Part shown: piece after piece, positions 53,337 to 61,127 of the stretch
How the letters are laid out: each line of letters starts with the position of its first letter
Position numbering within the stretch: the first letter of the stretch is position 1
DNA from: Lactiplantibacillus modestisalitolerans
GTDB lineage: Bacteria; Bacillota; Bacilli; Lactobacillales; Lactobacillaceae
NCBI RefSeq assembly: GCF_005405425.1
Contig: NZ_BJEA01000003.1
Coordinates: 124,001-188,000, forward strand
DNA length: 64,000 nucleotides
Direction: 5' to 3'
Made by a program: the position numbers and the translations under genes
The notes under the pieces: generated by a model
Told to the model about the DNA's origin: nothing
Database searches by the model: none
What the model saw: only the letters and a program-made list of their open reading frames with translations

Positions 53337-55894
53337 ATAATCAAGCATTACAAAAAGTACTGATTATCGGTGCCGGCCATAACGACATTGGCCGTGAAGG
53401 GCAACACGATGCGGCGCTAACCCAAATTGGGAGCGCCATTCGGAAGCTCGGCATCGCGGTCGTGCTCGTGGATAACAACGCCTATTCCGTAGCGGCCGAA
53501 AATCAGTTTGCCGATAAAGTTTACTTAGAACCGCTGACGGTGGCGGCGTTGTCACGGATTATTGAAGTGGAACAGCCGGACGCGCTGATTCCGTCGCTAG
53601 GTGGCATCCAAACGGTTAACTTGATTCAAGGTCTGATTCGCAATAACGTTCTTAAAAATAACCAGGTCCGGTTGTTACAGTGGAGTCAAGAAGTCATTGA
53701 CATGATCGTTAACCCGGCCCTGATGAGTAACCGGCTAAAGGAAATTCGGGAGCCCGTCATTGCGTCACAAGTGGTGGCAAGTTCGGCCGAAGCGTTTGCT
53801 GTCATTCGGAAGGTTGGCTTTCCGGTAATCGTTAAGTCGGTTGCGCCGCGGGTAGAGGCTAGCCGCCAGTTATGTGAAGACGAGGATGACTTAGAAGCGG
53901 CGTTGGCGATGGGCTTTAAGGTGTCGGCTACCAAGCAGTGTATCGTTGAACAGAGTATCGTGGGCTACAAGGAACTTGAATTTGTGGCGGTGCGCGATCC
54001 TAAGGATACGGCGTTACTGATTAGTGGCATGGAAAACTTTGACCCGGTCGGAATTCATTCGGCCGACTCAATTGTTTTTGCACCGACCCAAACGATTACC
54101 GATCAGGAATACCAACAATTTCGAACCGCGACCCTCAAAATCATGCGCAAGCTCCGACTGGTCGGTGCCTGCCACGTTCAGTTTGCGCTCGATCCGGCAA
54201 CGCAACAGTACTTTGTTATCAAGGTAACGCCTTACTTTGACCGGACGATGGCCCTAGCTGCACGGGCGACCGGCTACCCGCTAGCACGGGTGGTGGCGAA
54301 CCTCGTTGTCGGTATTAGTCTAGCGGAAGTTAAATTACCAAGTAATTACCGGAAGCAAACGGCCTTGATTGAACCGGTTCTCGACCACATTGTTTGTCGG
54401 ATTCCAGTTTGGCCGTTTAACGTGTTGAAGCGGGTCAGCCACCAGTTGGATACGGTTGCCGAATCGACTGGTTCGGTCATCGGGGTGGGTCGTTCGACGG
54501 AAGAGGCCCTGCTAAAGGGACTGCGGGCGACCGACGAATCCCGCTACCACGTCATCGCAAACCGACCGCAAAACTATTCGGAAGGTGAATTGATTCAGCG
54601 CTTAATTCATCCGCAGGCTGGCCGCATGCTAATTTTACTCGAAGCCCTTAACCGGGGCTATCAAATTGATGAACTGGCCGAATTGACTAAAATTGATGCT
54701 TTTTATTTCTATAAGCTAAGTCACATTATTGAAATTGAGGCGGCTTTGCGTGAACGGCCGTTTGACGTTCACGCCCTCGGCCGTGCGAAGTACTTTGGCT
54801 TTACGGACGAAGATGCGGCCAACGCTTGGCACGCCGACGTGGCTAAGGTTCACCAATTTGCGCTAGAAAATGAAATTCAAGTCACGTTTAAAGAAATTGA
54901 ACCGACGGCTGGTGAGTTTACTGAGCAAACCAATACCTATTACTCAACTTATGAATTTGATAATGAGAGTCGCCAGCAAACCGGTCGGCGGGTCATCGTG
55001 ATTGGGACCGGCGCAAACCGGATCGGGACCAACCACGGAAACGATTACTTAGTGTCGCAGTTACTATTTTATTTGAAGAAGGCCGATTACGAACCAATTC
55101 TGATTAACGCGAACCCCAATAGTGTGTCGATGACCCCCCGCTTGGCGGCTAAGCGTTACGTTGAGCCGAAGCAGTATTCGGATATTTTAAACGTGTTGGC
55201 GATTGAAAAGCCGAGCCTGATTTTTACGACGTACCACGATTACCGGCTGGGTCAGCACTTAGCAGCGGACGGCTACCAGGTCATTCAGATTAACAACGAC
55301 TTGCCACGCCGCCAGATCAAGACGAACGATTCGCCCGCGGTTGAAGTGATTACGGACGGGACCGACGTTGCTATCTTTGGGATCAGTGAAATTATCGCCG
55401 GCAACAACCTGCGTTCTAACGTTCGCGGTTCGGTGAACGTTTTTCCAATTCGTGACAAGGTTGAAAACCAAGCCGTCACCGCGTTGCAGGAAGACATCCA
55501 AAAACGCGTGCTGGCTTTTGGGGTGCCGGGTTTGTATACTGTCCGGCTCACTATTAAAGACGATGCGCTTCAGTTGGCGAGCGTCGAACCAATGAGTATT
55601 GCGATGATGGCACTGATTAGCAAGGCCAGTGGCTCAAGCGTGACGCGGTTATTACTGCACGTGAAATTGGGCGAACCGCTAGCCCGGGTGATGTACGACT
55701 ATCCGGATGTTAACCGCTTGAAGCCCATTTACGTTCAGGCGAACACGTTCCCGTATAATCAGTTGCAGATTTATGACGAAGAGGAAGTTACTGGCGAGCC
55801 CGGTCACGCGACCGGGACCGTGATTGCGCACGGGGAAACTTTGAAGTCGGCGTTAGAGGCGTTGAATGCCGGGAATGAGGATACGGACTTTTGA
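53333..55894 (+). CDS. Shortened, active-site-less CarB-like protein
   Basis: An 853-aa protein against ~1,060 for CarB. N-half: VLIIGAGHNDIGREGQHDAA, GYKELEFVAVRD, MENFDPVGIHSADSIVFAPT. The ATP-grasp glycine loop (normally RPxxxxGGTGGG) is KSVAPRVEASRQ (168-179), and the metal motif ExNPR is KVTPY (297-301). C-half: the pre-ATP-grasp domain survives (GTGANRIG, 558-565), but about 100 residues of the second ATP-grasp are missing, ExNPR is SVEPM (750-754), and the C-terminal UMP/ornithine-binding MGS domain is absent. No stop or frameshift interrupts it. Both phosphorylation sites look dead. Start GTG inside the carA stop (GTGA) implies coupled synthesis. Confidence 0.88.
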   Translation: MNNQALQKVLIIGAGHNDIGREGQHDAALTQIGSAIRKLGIAVVLVDNNAYSVAAENQFADKVYLEPLTVAALSRIIEVEQPDALIPSLGGIQTVNLIQGLIRNNVLKNNQVRLLQWSQEVIDMIVNPALMSNRLKEIREPVIASQVVASSAEAFAVIRKVGFPVIVKSVAPRVEASRQLCEDEDDLEAALAMGFKVSATKQCIVEQSIVGYKELEFVAVRDPKDTALLISGMENFDPVGIHSADSIVFAPTQTITDQEYQQFRTATLKIMRKLRLVGACHVQFALDPATQQYFVIKVTPYFDRTMALAARATGYPLARVVANLVVGISLAEVKLPSNYRKQTALIEPVLDHIVCRIPVWPFNVLKRVSHQLDTVAESTGSVIGVGRSTEEALLKGLRATDESRYHVIANRPQNYSEGELIQRLIHPQAGRMLILLEALNRGYQIDELAELTKIDAFYFYKLSHIIEIEAALRERPFDVHALGRAKYFGFTDEDAANAWHADVAKVHQFALENEIQVTFKEIEPTAGEFTEQTNTYYSTYEFDNESRQQTGRRVIVIGTGANRIGTNHGNDYLVSQLLFYLKKADYEPILINANPNSVSMTPRLAAKRYVEPKQYSDILNVLAIEKPSLIFTTYHDYRLGQHLAADGYQVIQINNDLPRRQIKTNDSPAVEVITDGTDVAIFGISEIIAGNNLRSNVRGSVNVFPIRDKVENQAVTALQEDIQKRVLAFGVPGLYTVRLTIKDDALQLASVEPMSIAMMALISKASGSSVTRLLLHVKLGEPLARVMYDYPDVNRLKPIYVQANTFPYNQLQIYDEEEVTGEPGHATGTVIAHGETLKSALEALNAGNEDTDF

Positions 55895-55918
55895 GTTGGC
55901 ATTAACAAATGATTATTA

Positions 55919-55961
55919 AAGTGGTTGGACTGGTCTACGGACTAATGCCAACCACTTTTTT
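55919..55961 (+). terminator. Terminator of the pyrR-car-like operon
   Basis: AAGTGGTTGG and CCAACCACTT pair around a longer loop, then TTTTT. Confidence 0.82.
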
Positions 55962-56033
55962 TAATGATTTTAGGGTCGTTAAATGATTGTGTGCTATGAT
56001 TATTTTAATAGATAGTGGAAAGCAGGGATTCAA

Positions 56034-56627
56034 TTGGCAAAGACGTTATATTTAATGCGTCACGGACAAACACTTTTTAATCGGCTAAAGCGCATTCAGG
56101 GGGCCTGTGATTCACCGCTCACCGAGCAGGGAATTGCTTCGGCCAAGCGGGTTGGTCAATATTTTCAGGACCAACAAATTAGTTTTGATCACGCTTATTG
56201 TTCTACGCAGGAGCGGGCGAGCGATACGTTGGAACTAGTGACGAAGATGCCGTATGAGCGGTTAAAGGGCATCAAAGAATGGGGCTTTGGAGTTTTTGAG
56301 GGTGAAAGTGAGGTCTTGAACCCGCAACCGGACCCGGTTAGGCATAACCACGGTGACTTCTTTCTGCAGTATGGTGGTGAAAACGACCGTCAAGTTCAAG
56401 CGCGGGTTGTGCGGACGTTGACCAAGGTGATGGAACGGCCCAATCATCAGCAGGTGCTAGCGGTTAGTCATGCGGGAGCAATCCACATGTTTTTGCAGAA
56501 ATGGTTGACGGCGGAAGAAATTAAGCAACGGGGAATTTATTTGGGTAACTGTGCCGTGTTGAAGTTTAGTTTTGCGGATGGCCAGTTTGCGTTTCAAAGT
56601 ATTAAAAACTGGGATGAACAAGCATAA
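56034..56627 (+). CDS. Histidine phosphatase family (phosphoglycerate mutase-like) protein
   Basis: A 197-aa protein of the RHG superfamily: MRHGQTLFN (phosphohistidine His), STQERASDTLEL and SHAGAIHMF (second His). KEWGFGVFEGESE matches broad-specificity phosphatases rather than glycolytic GpmA. The TTG start at 56034 follows AGCAGGGA. It is monocistronic with a strong terminator at 56719. Confidence 0.86.
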   Translation: MAKTLYLMRHGQTLFNRLKRIQGACDSPLTEQGIASAKRVGQYFQDQQISFDHAYCSTQERASDTLELVTKMPYERLKGIKEWGFGVFEGESEVLNPQPDPVRHNHGDFFLQYGGENDRQVQARVVRTLTKVMERPNHQQVLAVSHAGAIHMFLQKWLTAEEIKQRGIYLGNCAVLKFSFADGQFAFQSIKNWDEQA

Positions 56628-56718
56628 CTTTGATAAATTAAAATTATGTAAACTATCTATTTGTATCAAATTGATCTGCTTAGTCTACGGTGGTACAGAA
56701 CCGAAAATTTAAAGTCCT

Positions 56719-56771
56719 AAAGTCAAAACGGACGCGCAACTGAATCGTGGTTGCGCGTCCGTTTGACTTTT
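56719..56771 (+). terminator. Terminator after the histidine phosphatase gene
   Basis: AAGTCAAAACGGACGCGCAAC pairs with GTTGCGCGTCCGTTTGACTT. Repeat copy B starts immediately after it. Confidence 0.88.
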
Positions 56772-56772
56772 G

Positions 56773-57144
56773 GGTCTATGATATTTGGTGCTGATCTACT
56801 AAGAAAGCTACTACTTGAGTTTTCATCAGTACGTTATGACTACCAAAATAGGCAAGCAAGATTACGTTAAATTTAATAACCATTCTGCAGGACCACCTTC
56901 ATTAATTGAAACTAACCCGTAAAACCCAGTATAAAAGCCAGTCTAGCCAGCAGCGGGTGTAACCACGGCTCAACTGCGAAATTATTCTTAGCTGGAAGTG
57001 GATTTCTTCCGGCTTAGAATAAGGCTCGAATTTGAGATTGCTCAGTGGTTTTTCTGAGTGAGCTCAAATCGATGCCCGCAGTGTTCCAGCCAACCGGTTA
57101 CACCCGCTGCTGGCGGCAATTTCAATACCAATTGGTACAGCGCC
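56773..57144 (+). repeat. Large structured intergenic repeat, copy B
   Basis: About 372 bp, homologous to copy A in the same orientation. The outer arms, 56946-56964 (GCCAGCAGCGGGTGTAACC) and 57096-57114 (GGTTACACCCGCTGCTGGC), are perfect complements of 19 bp. Two internal hairpins match copy A. GGCTCAACTGCGAAATTATT and the segment around 57020-57100 are almost invariant. It lies between the phosphatase (+) and the DUF1801 gene (-). No ORF. Confidence 0.85.
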
Positions 57145-57161
57145 ATTTTTTTACTAACAGC

Positions 57162-57548
57162 TTAGCGCCAAAACTTAGTATGGTCCGCCTTGGTAGTTAA
57201 GTTGTATTGAATCGTGGCTTCAAGTAAGGCCCAATTGATGGGCGCATGATAATTGATTTGCCAGAGCATCTTAGTCGCCCGGTCACCGTTCGCGGTAATT
57301 TCGGCCCGAAAATGGTTAAGCGTGTGCGCTTCAAGGGCAACGTTAAAATGTGGCTTAGCCGCACTGAAGCCGACGATGAAAGTCCCGTGGTCGGTAAACA
57401 TCGGCTGGTTCCAGGCGAGGCGGGGCGTTAATTGCGGAAAGGTCGCAACGACCCAGTTTAAGACGGTCGTCAATTGGTCACGCTGTTCCGCGGTTGCCAG
57501 TGCTTGGAGGTACGCTTCAAAGGGTTGGAGTTGCGGGGCACGATTCAT
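57162..57548 (-). CDS. DUF1801 (YdhG-like) family protein
   Basis: A 128-aa small soluble protein. The layout TPRLAWNQPMFTDHGTFIVGF, then HFNVALE and KMLWQINYHAPINW is typical of the DUF1801/frataxin-like YdhG family, sometimes annotated as iron chaperone; the function is unproven. The minus-strand ATG at 57548 is preferred over the upstream GTG. Confidence 0.75.
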   Translation of the reverse strand: MNRAPQLQPFEAYLQALATAEQRDQLTTVLNWVVATFPQLTPRLAWNQPMFTDHGTFIVGFSAAKPHFNVALEAHTLNHFRAEITANGDRATKMLWQINYHAPINWALLEATIQYNLTTKADHTKFWR

Positions 57549-57620
57549 CAGCACCACTTCCGTTTCGTTAAGGTATTCCTAGTTTAAAAAAATCGGTAGC
57601 TTCTCGTCAATTAAAAACGC

Positions 57621-58391
57621 CTAGTGTCGTTGGAATTGATTGGAACCGACGCGGACGAGTAGGCCGCTTGTAAGCAACGCGCGTTGCAACGTCATCGGGT
57701 CAAAGTATAGTTGGGACAACCGCTGACGGAGCGTCTGGGCAGTCAGCACTTGATTAGCCGGTAGCTCAACGACTAACCGGTGTAAAAGAACCGTTAAAAC
57801 GCGGGCCTCAGTTGGCCATTTGGTTAATCGCACGGGCTCGGCACTAAAATCAAGGTAGTTTTGTAAGATTTGGGCCGCTTGGGTTTCATCAGTGGGCGGT
57901 GTCGACGCGGCCGGTTGGTTAACGGAAATTTCGGCGGGTGCGCTGGGTTGTGCACTGATCTGCGTTTTCTGGGTCGTCGTGGGTGCAGGGGCCGCCGTAG
58001 TGGGCGCTGGCCTGGTCGTTGCCTGCTGGGTCACGCTTTGGTAAATTGCGAGGAATAGCTTGGCCCGTTTAGCCTTCTCACGAAAAGTAAACTTTTGGTG
58101 CCGAATCGTGGCGGCCGCAACTTGAAATTGCTGGGCTAGCGCCTGGTCTTTCATGCCGGTCGCGAAGGCCATTAGTAGGTTTTGCTGTTTAGTTGTTAGG
58201 GTGTTGGCCCGGTCATCAAGGTGAATCAGTTGGCTGAGATTACCGCCGTGAACGACTTGCAAATGTTCGTGCATAACGGCTGCTTCAGTTGAACAAGGCC
58301 AACTAACCTGACAGTAATTGCAGGTTAGTTGCGAGTCGTTACGATGCCAGCCACGTTCTAAATCGGCCAGGGTGTAGTTAGTTAGGTCCAT
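57621..58391 (-). CDS. DUF2087 transcriptional regulator with LuxR-like HTH
   Basis: A 256-aa protein. The N-terminus has CNYCQVSWPC and HEHLQVVH (about 24-49), spaced like a C2H2 zinc finger. A LuxR/GerE-like HTH follows (LTTKQQNLLMAFATGMKDQA to AATIRHQKFTFREKAKR, about 65-110), then a Thr/Ala/Pro/Gln-rich linker (about 124-165) and a C-terminal DUF2087 domain (ILQNYLDFSAEPVRLTKWPT onward). The minus-strand ATG at 58391 follows AAAGGAGG. Its promoter is covered by four spaced palindromes, suggesting autoregulation. Regulon unknown. Confidence 0.78.
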   Translation of the reverse strand: MDLTNYTLADLERGWHRNDSQLTCNYCQVSWPCSTEAAVMHEHLQVVHGGNLSQLIHLDDRANTLTTKQQNLLMAFATGMKDQALAQQFQVAAATIRHQKFTFREKAKRAKLFLAIYQSVTQQATTRPAPTTAAPAPTTTQKTQISAQPSAPAEISVNQPAASTPPTDETQAAQILQNYLDFSAEPVRLTKWPTEARVLTVLLHRLVVELPANQVLTAQTLRQRLSQLYFDPMTLQRALLTSGLLVRVGSNQFQRH

Positions 58392-58412
58392 GGGGACACC
58401 TCCTTTAAAATT

Positions 58413-58441
58413 AGTATAGTTGGGTTGACTAAAATTGTAAA
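58413..58441 (-). promoter_or_regulatory. Promoter of the DUF2087 regulator
   Basis: On the minus strand TTTACA (58441-58436), 17 nt, TATACT (58418-58413). The -35 box is inside the first palindrome (58424-58442), so a protein bound there would block RNA polymerase. Confidence 0.65.
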
Positions 58442-58548
58442 CAGAGTGAGAACATAATGTTTATTTAAATGATAAACAAAATTATATCAAATATGTTTAC
58501 TATTTTTGTAAACGTTATATAAACTAGGCGTTTATTATAACGGTAAAC
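58424..58548. promoter_or_regulatory. Array of four 19-bp palindromic operator-like sites
   Basis: GTTGACTAAAATTGTAAAC (58424-58442), GTTTATTTAAATGATAAAC (58459-58477), GTTTACTATTTTTGTAAAC (58495-58513) and GTTTATTATAACGGTAAAC (58530-58548). All fit GTTTA-N9-TAAAC (one mismatch in the first), with start-to-start spacing of 35, 36 and 35 bp. The fourth extends outward to GGCG...CGCC. The array spans the promoter and upstream region of the DUF2087 regulator gene. Confidence 0.8.
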
Positions 58549-58580
58549 GCCAAGGCGCTTTGGGCTTGATTTAGCAAAGC

Positions 58581-58630
58581 AAAACGCCCGGCCGATGAAC
58601 GGAATGTTTCATCTGGACGGACGTTTTTTT
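58581..58630. terminator. Terminator of rqcH
   Basis: AAAACG, GATGAA and their complements TTCATC and ACGTTTT form an interrupted stem; T runs flank it on both strands. It lies 5 nt after the rqcH stop. Confidence 0.7.
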
Positions 58631-58634
58631 AGAC

Positions 58635-60341
58635 CTATTTAGTTGGCGTCAGTTGTTCAACGAGTTCAGCACTAGGCGAGACGTACAATGTTCGCTGGCC
58701 CTCGTAAATAACGAAGCCGGGTTTGGCACCGTTTGGTTTGCGAATTCGGCGAACTTGAACGTAGTCAACCGGAACGGTCGCGGAATCACGAGCCTTTGAG
58801 AAGTACGCCGCGAGGTTGGCGGCTTCCGTTAAGGTTTGTTCACTCGGATGCTCACTATGAATGATAACGTGTGATCCCGGAATTTTCTGCGTGTGTAACC
58901 AGTAGTCGCTCTTACGAGCAGTTTTTAATGTTAACTGGTCATTTTGCCGGTTGTTCTTACCAACCGAGATTTCCGTGCCGTCACTGGCAATAAATTGCTG
59001 TGGCTGACTTGGTCGGCGAGAACTGCGTTGCTTTTTCTTCATTTTCTTCTGCTTCAGGTAACCTTGTTGAACTAATTCTTCGCGAATTTCCGCGATGTCG
59101 GCGGGGGTGGCTAACTCGATTTGCGTGTGGACGTTATCGAGGTAGTCAATTTCTGCCTCGGTGAGTTTAATTTGTTCGCCGACGTAAATCACCGCGTTTT
59201 TTTGCTTTTGGTAACGCGCAAAGTATTTTTGGGCGTTGCGGGACGGTGATAATTGGTTAGACAATTTGATTTTAAGCGGCGCGTTATCGTGATAATAGTC
59301 GGGGAGCGTGATACTCGTCATGCCCCGTTTAACTTGATTTAAGTAGGTCGTTAAAATTTCACCCTTCAAGCGTAATTCGTCAGCGGTTTTGGTGTTGGCG
59401 AGGGTGGCTTGCAATTTTTTCAGTTTGTTCCGGTTTTTCTTGAGATCGTTGCGAACGACCCGAATTAAGTTGCCGGCTTGTTGCTGAACCCGCTCGCGCT
59501 GTGCGGCGTCAGCGTAATAGAAGTCTAGCAATGCGCTCAGGGAATCAAAGGTGCGCGTTGTTTGACCAAAGCGACTGAATGGTCCGGCAGCGAACATCGT
59601 TTTATGGTTGGCGAGCGTTAATAACGTGGCCTGGGGAGTATCAAATTGTGCCAGGAAGTCCTGGTAATGACGATCCAAATCACCCGGTTGGTGTAGATCC
59701 GCTGCTAACTGTTGGGCGCTATCACGACCAAAGCCTTGATAGTGTTGCTGCAACTGTTTGGCTAGGACGTCCTCGTTCGGAAATTCGGTGACCAAGGCCC
59801 GGTAATCCTGATTGGGCACGTACGGATTGCGCTTATCCTGTTTTGGCGGCTCGATGTACGTTGCGCCTGGTAGTAAAAGACGATAACGATTTTGATCGGA
59901 CCCAATCCGCTTGATTGCGTCTAAAATGCGTCCGGTTTGGTGATCAACTAAAATCACGTTACTGTGGCGGGCCATAATTTCAATAATTAAAGTTAATTGT
60001 TCTGCATCACCAAGCTCGTTACGGGCCGTGAGTGTTAAGTGGACGACCCGGTCATTATCGACTTGACGCACGTCCGTCACGATTGCGCCTTGGAGATATT
60101 TACGCATCATCATGGCGAAGTTGGTTGGGACTGCGGGATTGACGTACGGTACCTGCGTAATTTGGATGCGGGGGTACGTTGGGTCGGCGGACAGTAAGAC
60201 TGGCCAATTTTTGCGGTTGGCCCGGACGGTTAAAATCAATTCATTTTGGTATGGCTGGTTGATTTTACTAATCCGGCCACCAACTAATTTTTGATGTAAT
60301 TCGGTGACCATCGCGTGGGTGAATAAACCATCAAAAGACAT
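58635..60341 (-). CDS. rqcH: Ribosome quality control protein RqcH (NFACT/FbpA family)
   Basis: A 568-aa protein that binds stalled 50S subunits and recruits tRNA-Ala for C-terminal tailing; older annotations call it fibronectin-binding protein. It has an NFACT-N domain (MSFDGLFTHAMVTELHQKLV; MARHSNVILVD), a central coiled coil (about 290-440) and the NFACT-R domain (GKNNRQNDQLTLKTARKSDY, WLHTQKIPGSHVII). The minus-strand ATG at 60341 starts the family consensus. Confidence 0.92.
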   Translation of the reverse strand: MSFDGLFTHAMVTELHQKLVGGRISKINQPYQNELILTVRANRKNWPVLLSADPTYPRIQITQVPYVNPAVPTNFAMMMRKYLQGAIVTDVRQVDNDRVVHLTLTARNELGDAEQLTLIIEIMARHSNVILVDHQTGRILDAIKRIGSDQNRYRLLLPGATYIEPPKQDKRNPYVPNQDYRALVTEFPNEDVLAKQLQQHYQGFGRDSAQQLAADLHQPGDLDRHYQDFLAQFDTPQATLLTLANHKTMFAAGPFSRFGQTTRTFDSLSALLDFYYADAAQRERVQQQAGNLIRVVRNDLKKNRNKLKKLQATLANTKTADELRLKGEILTTYLNQVKRGMTSITLPDYYHDNAPLKIKLSNQLSPSRNAQKYFARYQKQKNAVIYVGEQIKLTEAEIDYLDNVHTQIELATPADIAEIREELVQQGYLKQKKMKKKQRSSRRPSQPQQFIASDGTEISVGKNNRQNDQLTLKTARKSDYWLHTQKIPGSHVIIHSEHPSEQTLTEAANLAAYFSKARDSATVPVDYVQVRRIRKPNGAKPGFVIYEGQRTLYVSPSAELVEQLTPTK

Positions 60342-60588
60342 GTGATCACTCGCTTTCGTTGAATTTCGTTCCGACCGCCAGTTCAATGGCGGTCAACCGC
60401 CTACTAGTATACCGTTTACGGGTTATGAAACACAAGCTAACGGTTTACGGTAAGGGACGTTACTAACGCTTGAAAAGTTAATGGTATATGCAAAAACTAA
60501 TTTAACGGGATTTTAATTGAAAAAGAGTCGCGCGCTCGGGCTGATTATTGTATAATACAGATGACTTATTTTTGGGAGGTTGGTAGAA

Positions 60589-61008
60589 ATGAAATCAAGT
60601 TTAGCCGCACTCGCTGCAGCTGCCAAACAGCAAACGGCCATTTTGAAAACGATGACCAAGCGGCAGGGGATTACCGTTGCGGAATGGCAACTATTGTTAC
60701 AGCTCCAAGCCGGAGCTGATACGCAAGAAAAGCTGGCCGCCGTCATGCAATTAGATACGTCCACCCTGAGCCGCCAGCTTGCAAACTTAGTTAAAAAGGA
60801 ATGCCTAGATAAGCAAGCGGTAGGTCGCGACCGGCGGCAACTGATCTATTCAATGACGGCTACCGGGGAAGCTGCGTTAGCGCAAATCGGGACGGACTAC
60901 CAGCAATTTGAAGCTGCCGTTTTTGATAAGTGGCCCCAGGATGAACAGAACTTATTACGAATTTTATTAAACCGGTTAAATAAATCAGTTGAGCGGGTCG
61001 AACAGTAA
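60589..61008 (+). CDS. MarR family transcriptional regulator
   Basis: A 139-aa winged-helix protein: ITVAEWQLLLQLQAGADTQE, the recognition helix region QLDTSTLSRQLANLVKKECL and the wing VGRDRRQLIYSMT. The ATG at 60589 follows GGGAGG; TATAAT is at 60550-60555. No adjacent efflux or fab gene reveals its target. Confidence 0.87.
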   Translation: MKSSLAALAAAAKQQTAILKTMTKRQGITVAEWQLLLQLQAGADTQEKLAAVMQLDTSTLSRQLANLVKKECLDKQAVGRDRRQLIYSMTATGEAALAQIGTDYQQFEAAVFDKWPQDEQNLLRILLNRLNKSVERVEQ

Positions 61009-61038
61009 TGGAATCGGTGGGGTTCGGTAGTCCCACCG

Positions 61039-61090
61039 GTCATTTTATGCTATGATGTCATTTTATGCTATGATACTGTATGCTATGATG
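61039..61090 (+). repeat. Tandem 18-bp repeat carrying -10 elements before degV
   Basis: GTCATTTTATGCTATGAT occurs twice back to back (61039-61056, 61057-61074). A third partial copy, TATGCTATGATG, follows at 61079-61090. Each unit contains an extended -10-like TATGCTATGAT. It lies 40-90 nt upstream of degV, so it may multiply start sites. Confidence 0.7.
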
Positions 61091-61127
61091 ATAAGTATGA
61101 CTTTAAGATGAGAAGTAGGTGTATGTC

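Noticed and set aside
53333-55894. Calling the carB-like gene a decayed pseudogene
   Set aside because: There are no stops or frameshifts across 853 codons. Deletions are domain-scale, the start is coupled to the carA-like gene, and the upstream partner shows parallel active-site loss. That fits a maintained protein better than decay.
58424-58548. Iterons of a plasmid or chromosomal replication origin
   Set aside because: There are no DnaA boxes, Rep gene or partition genes, the surroundings are housekeeping genes, and one site covers a good promoter -35 box. An operator array is simpler.
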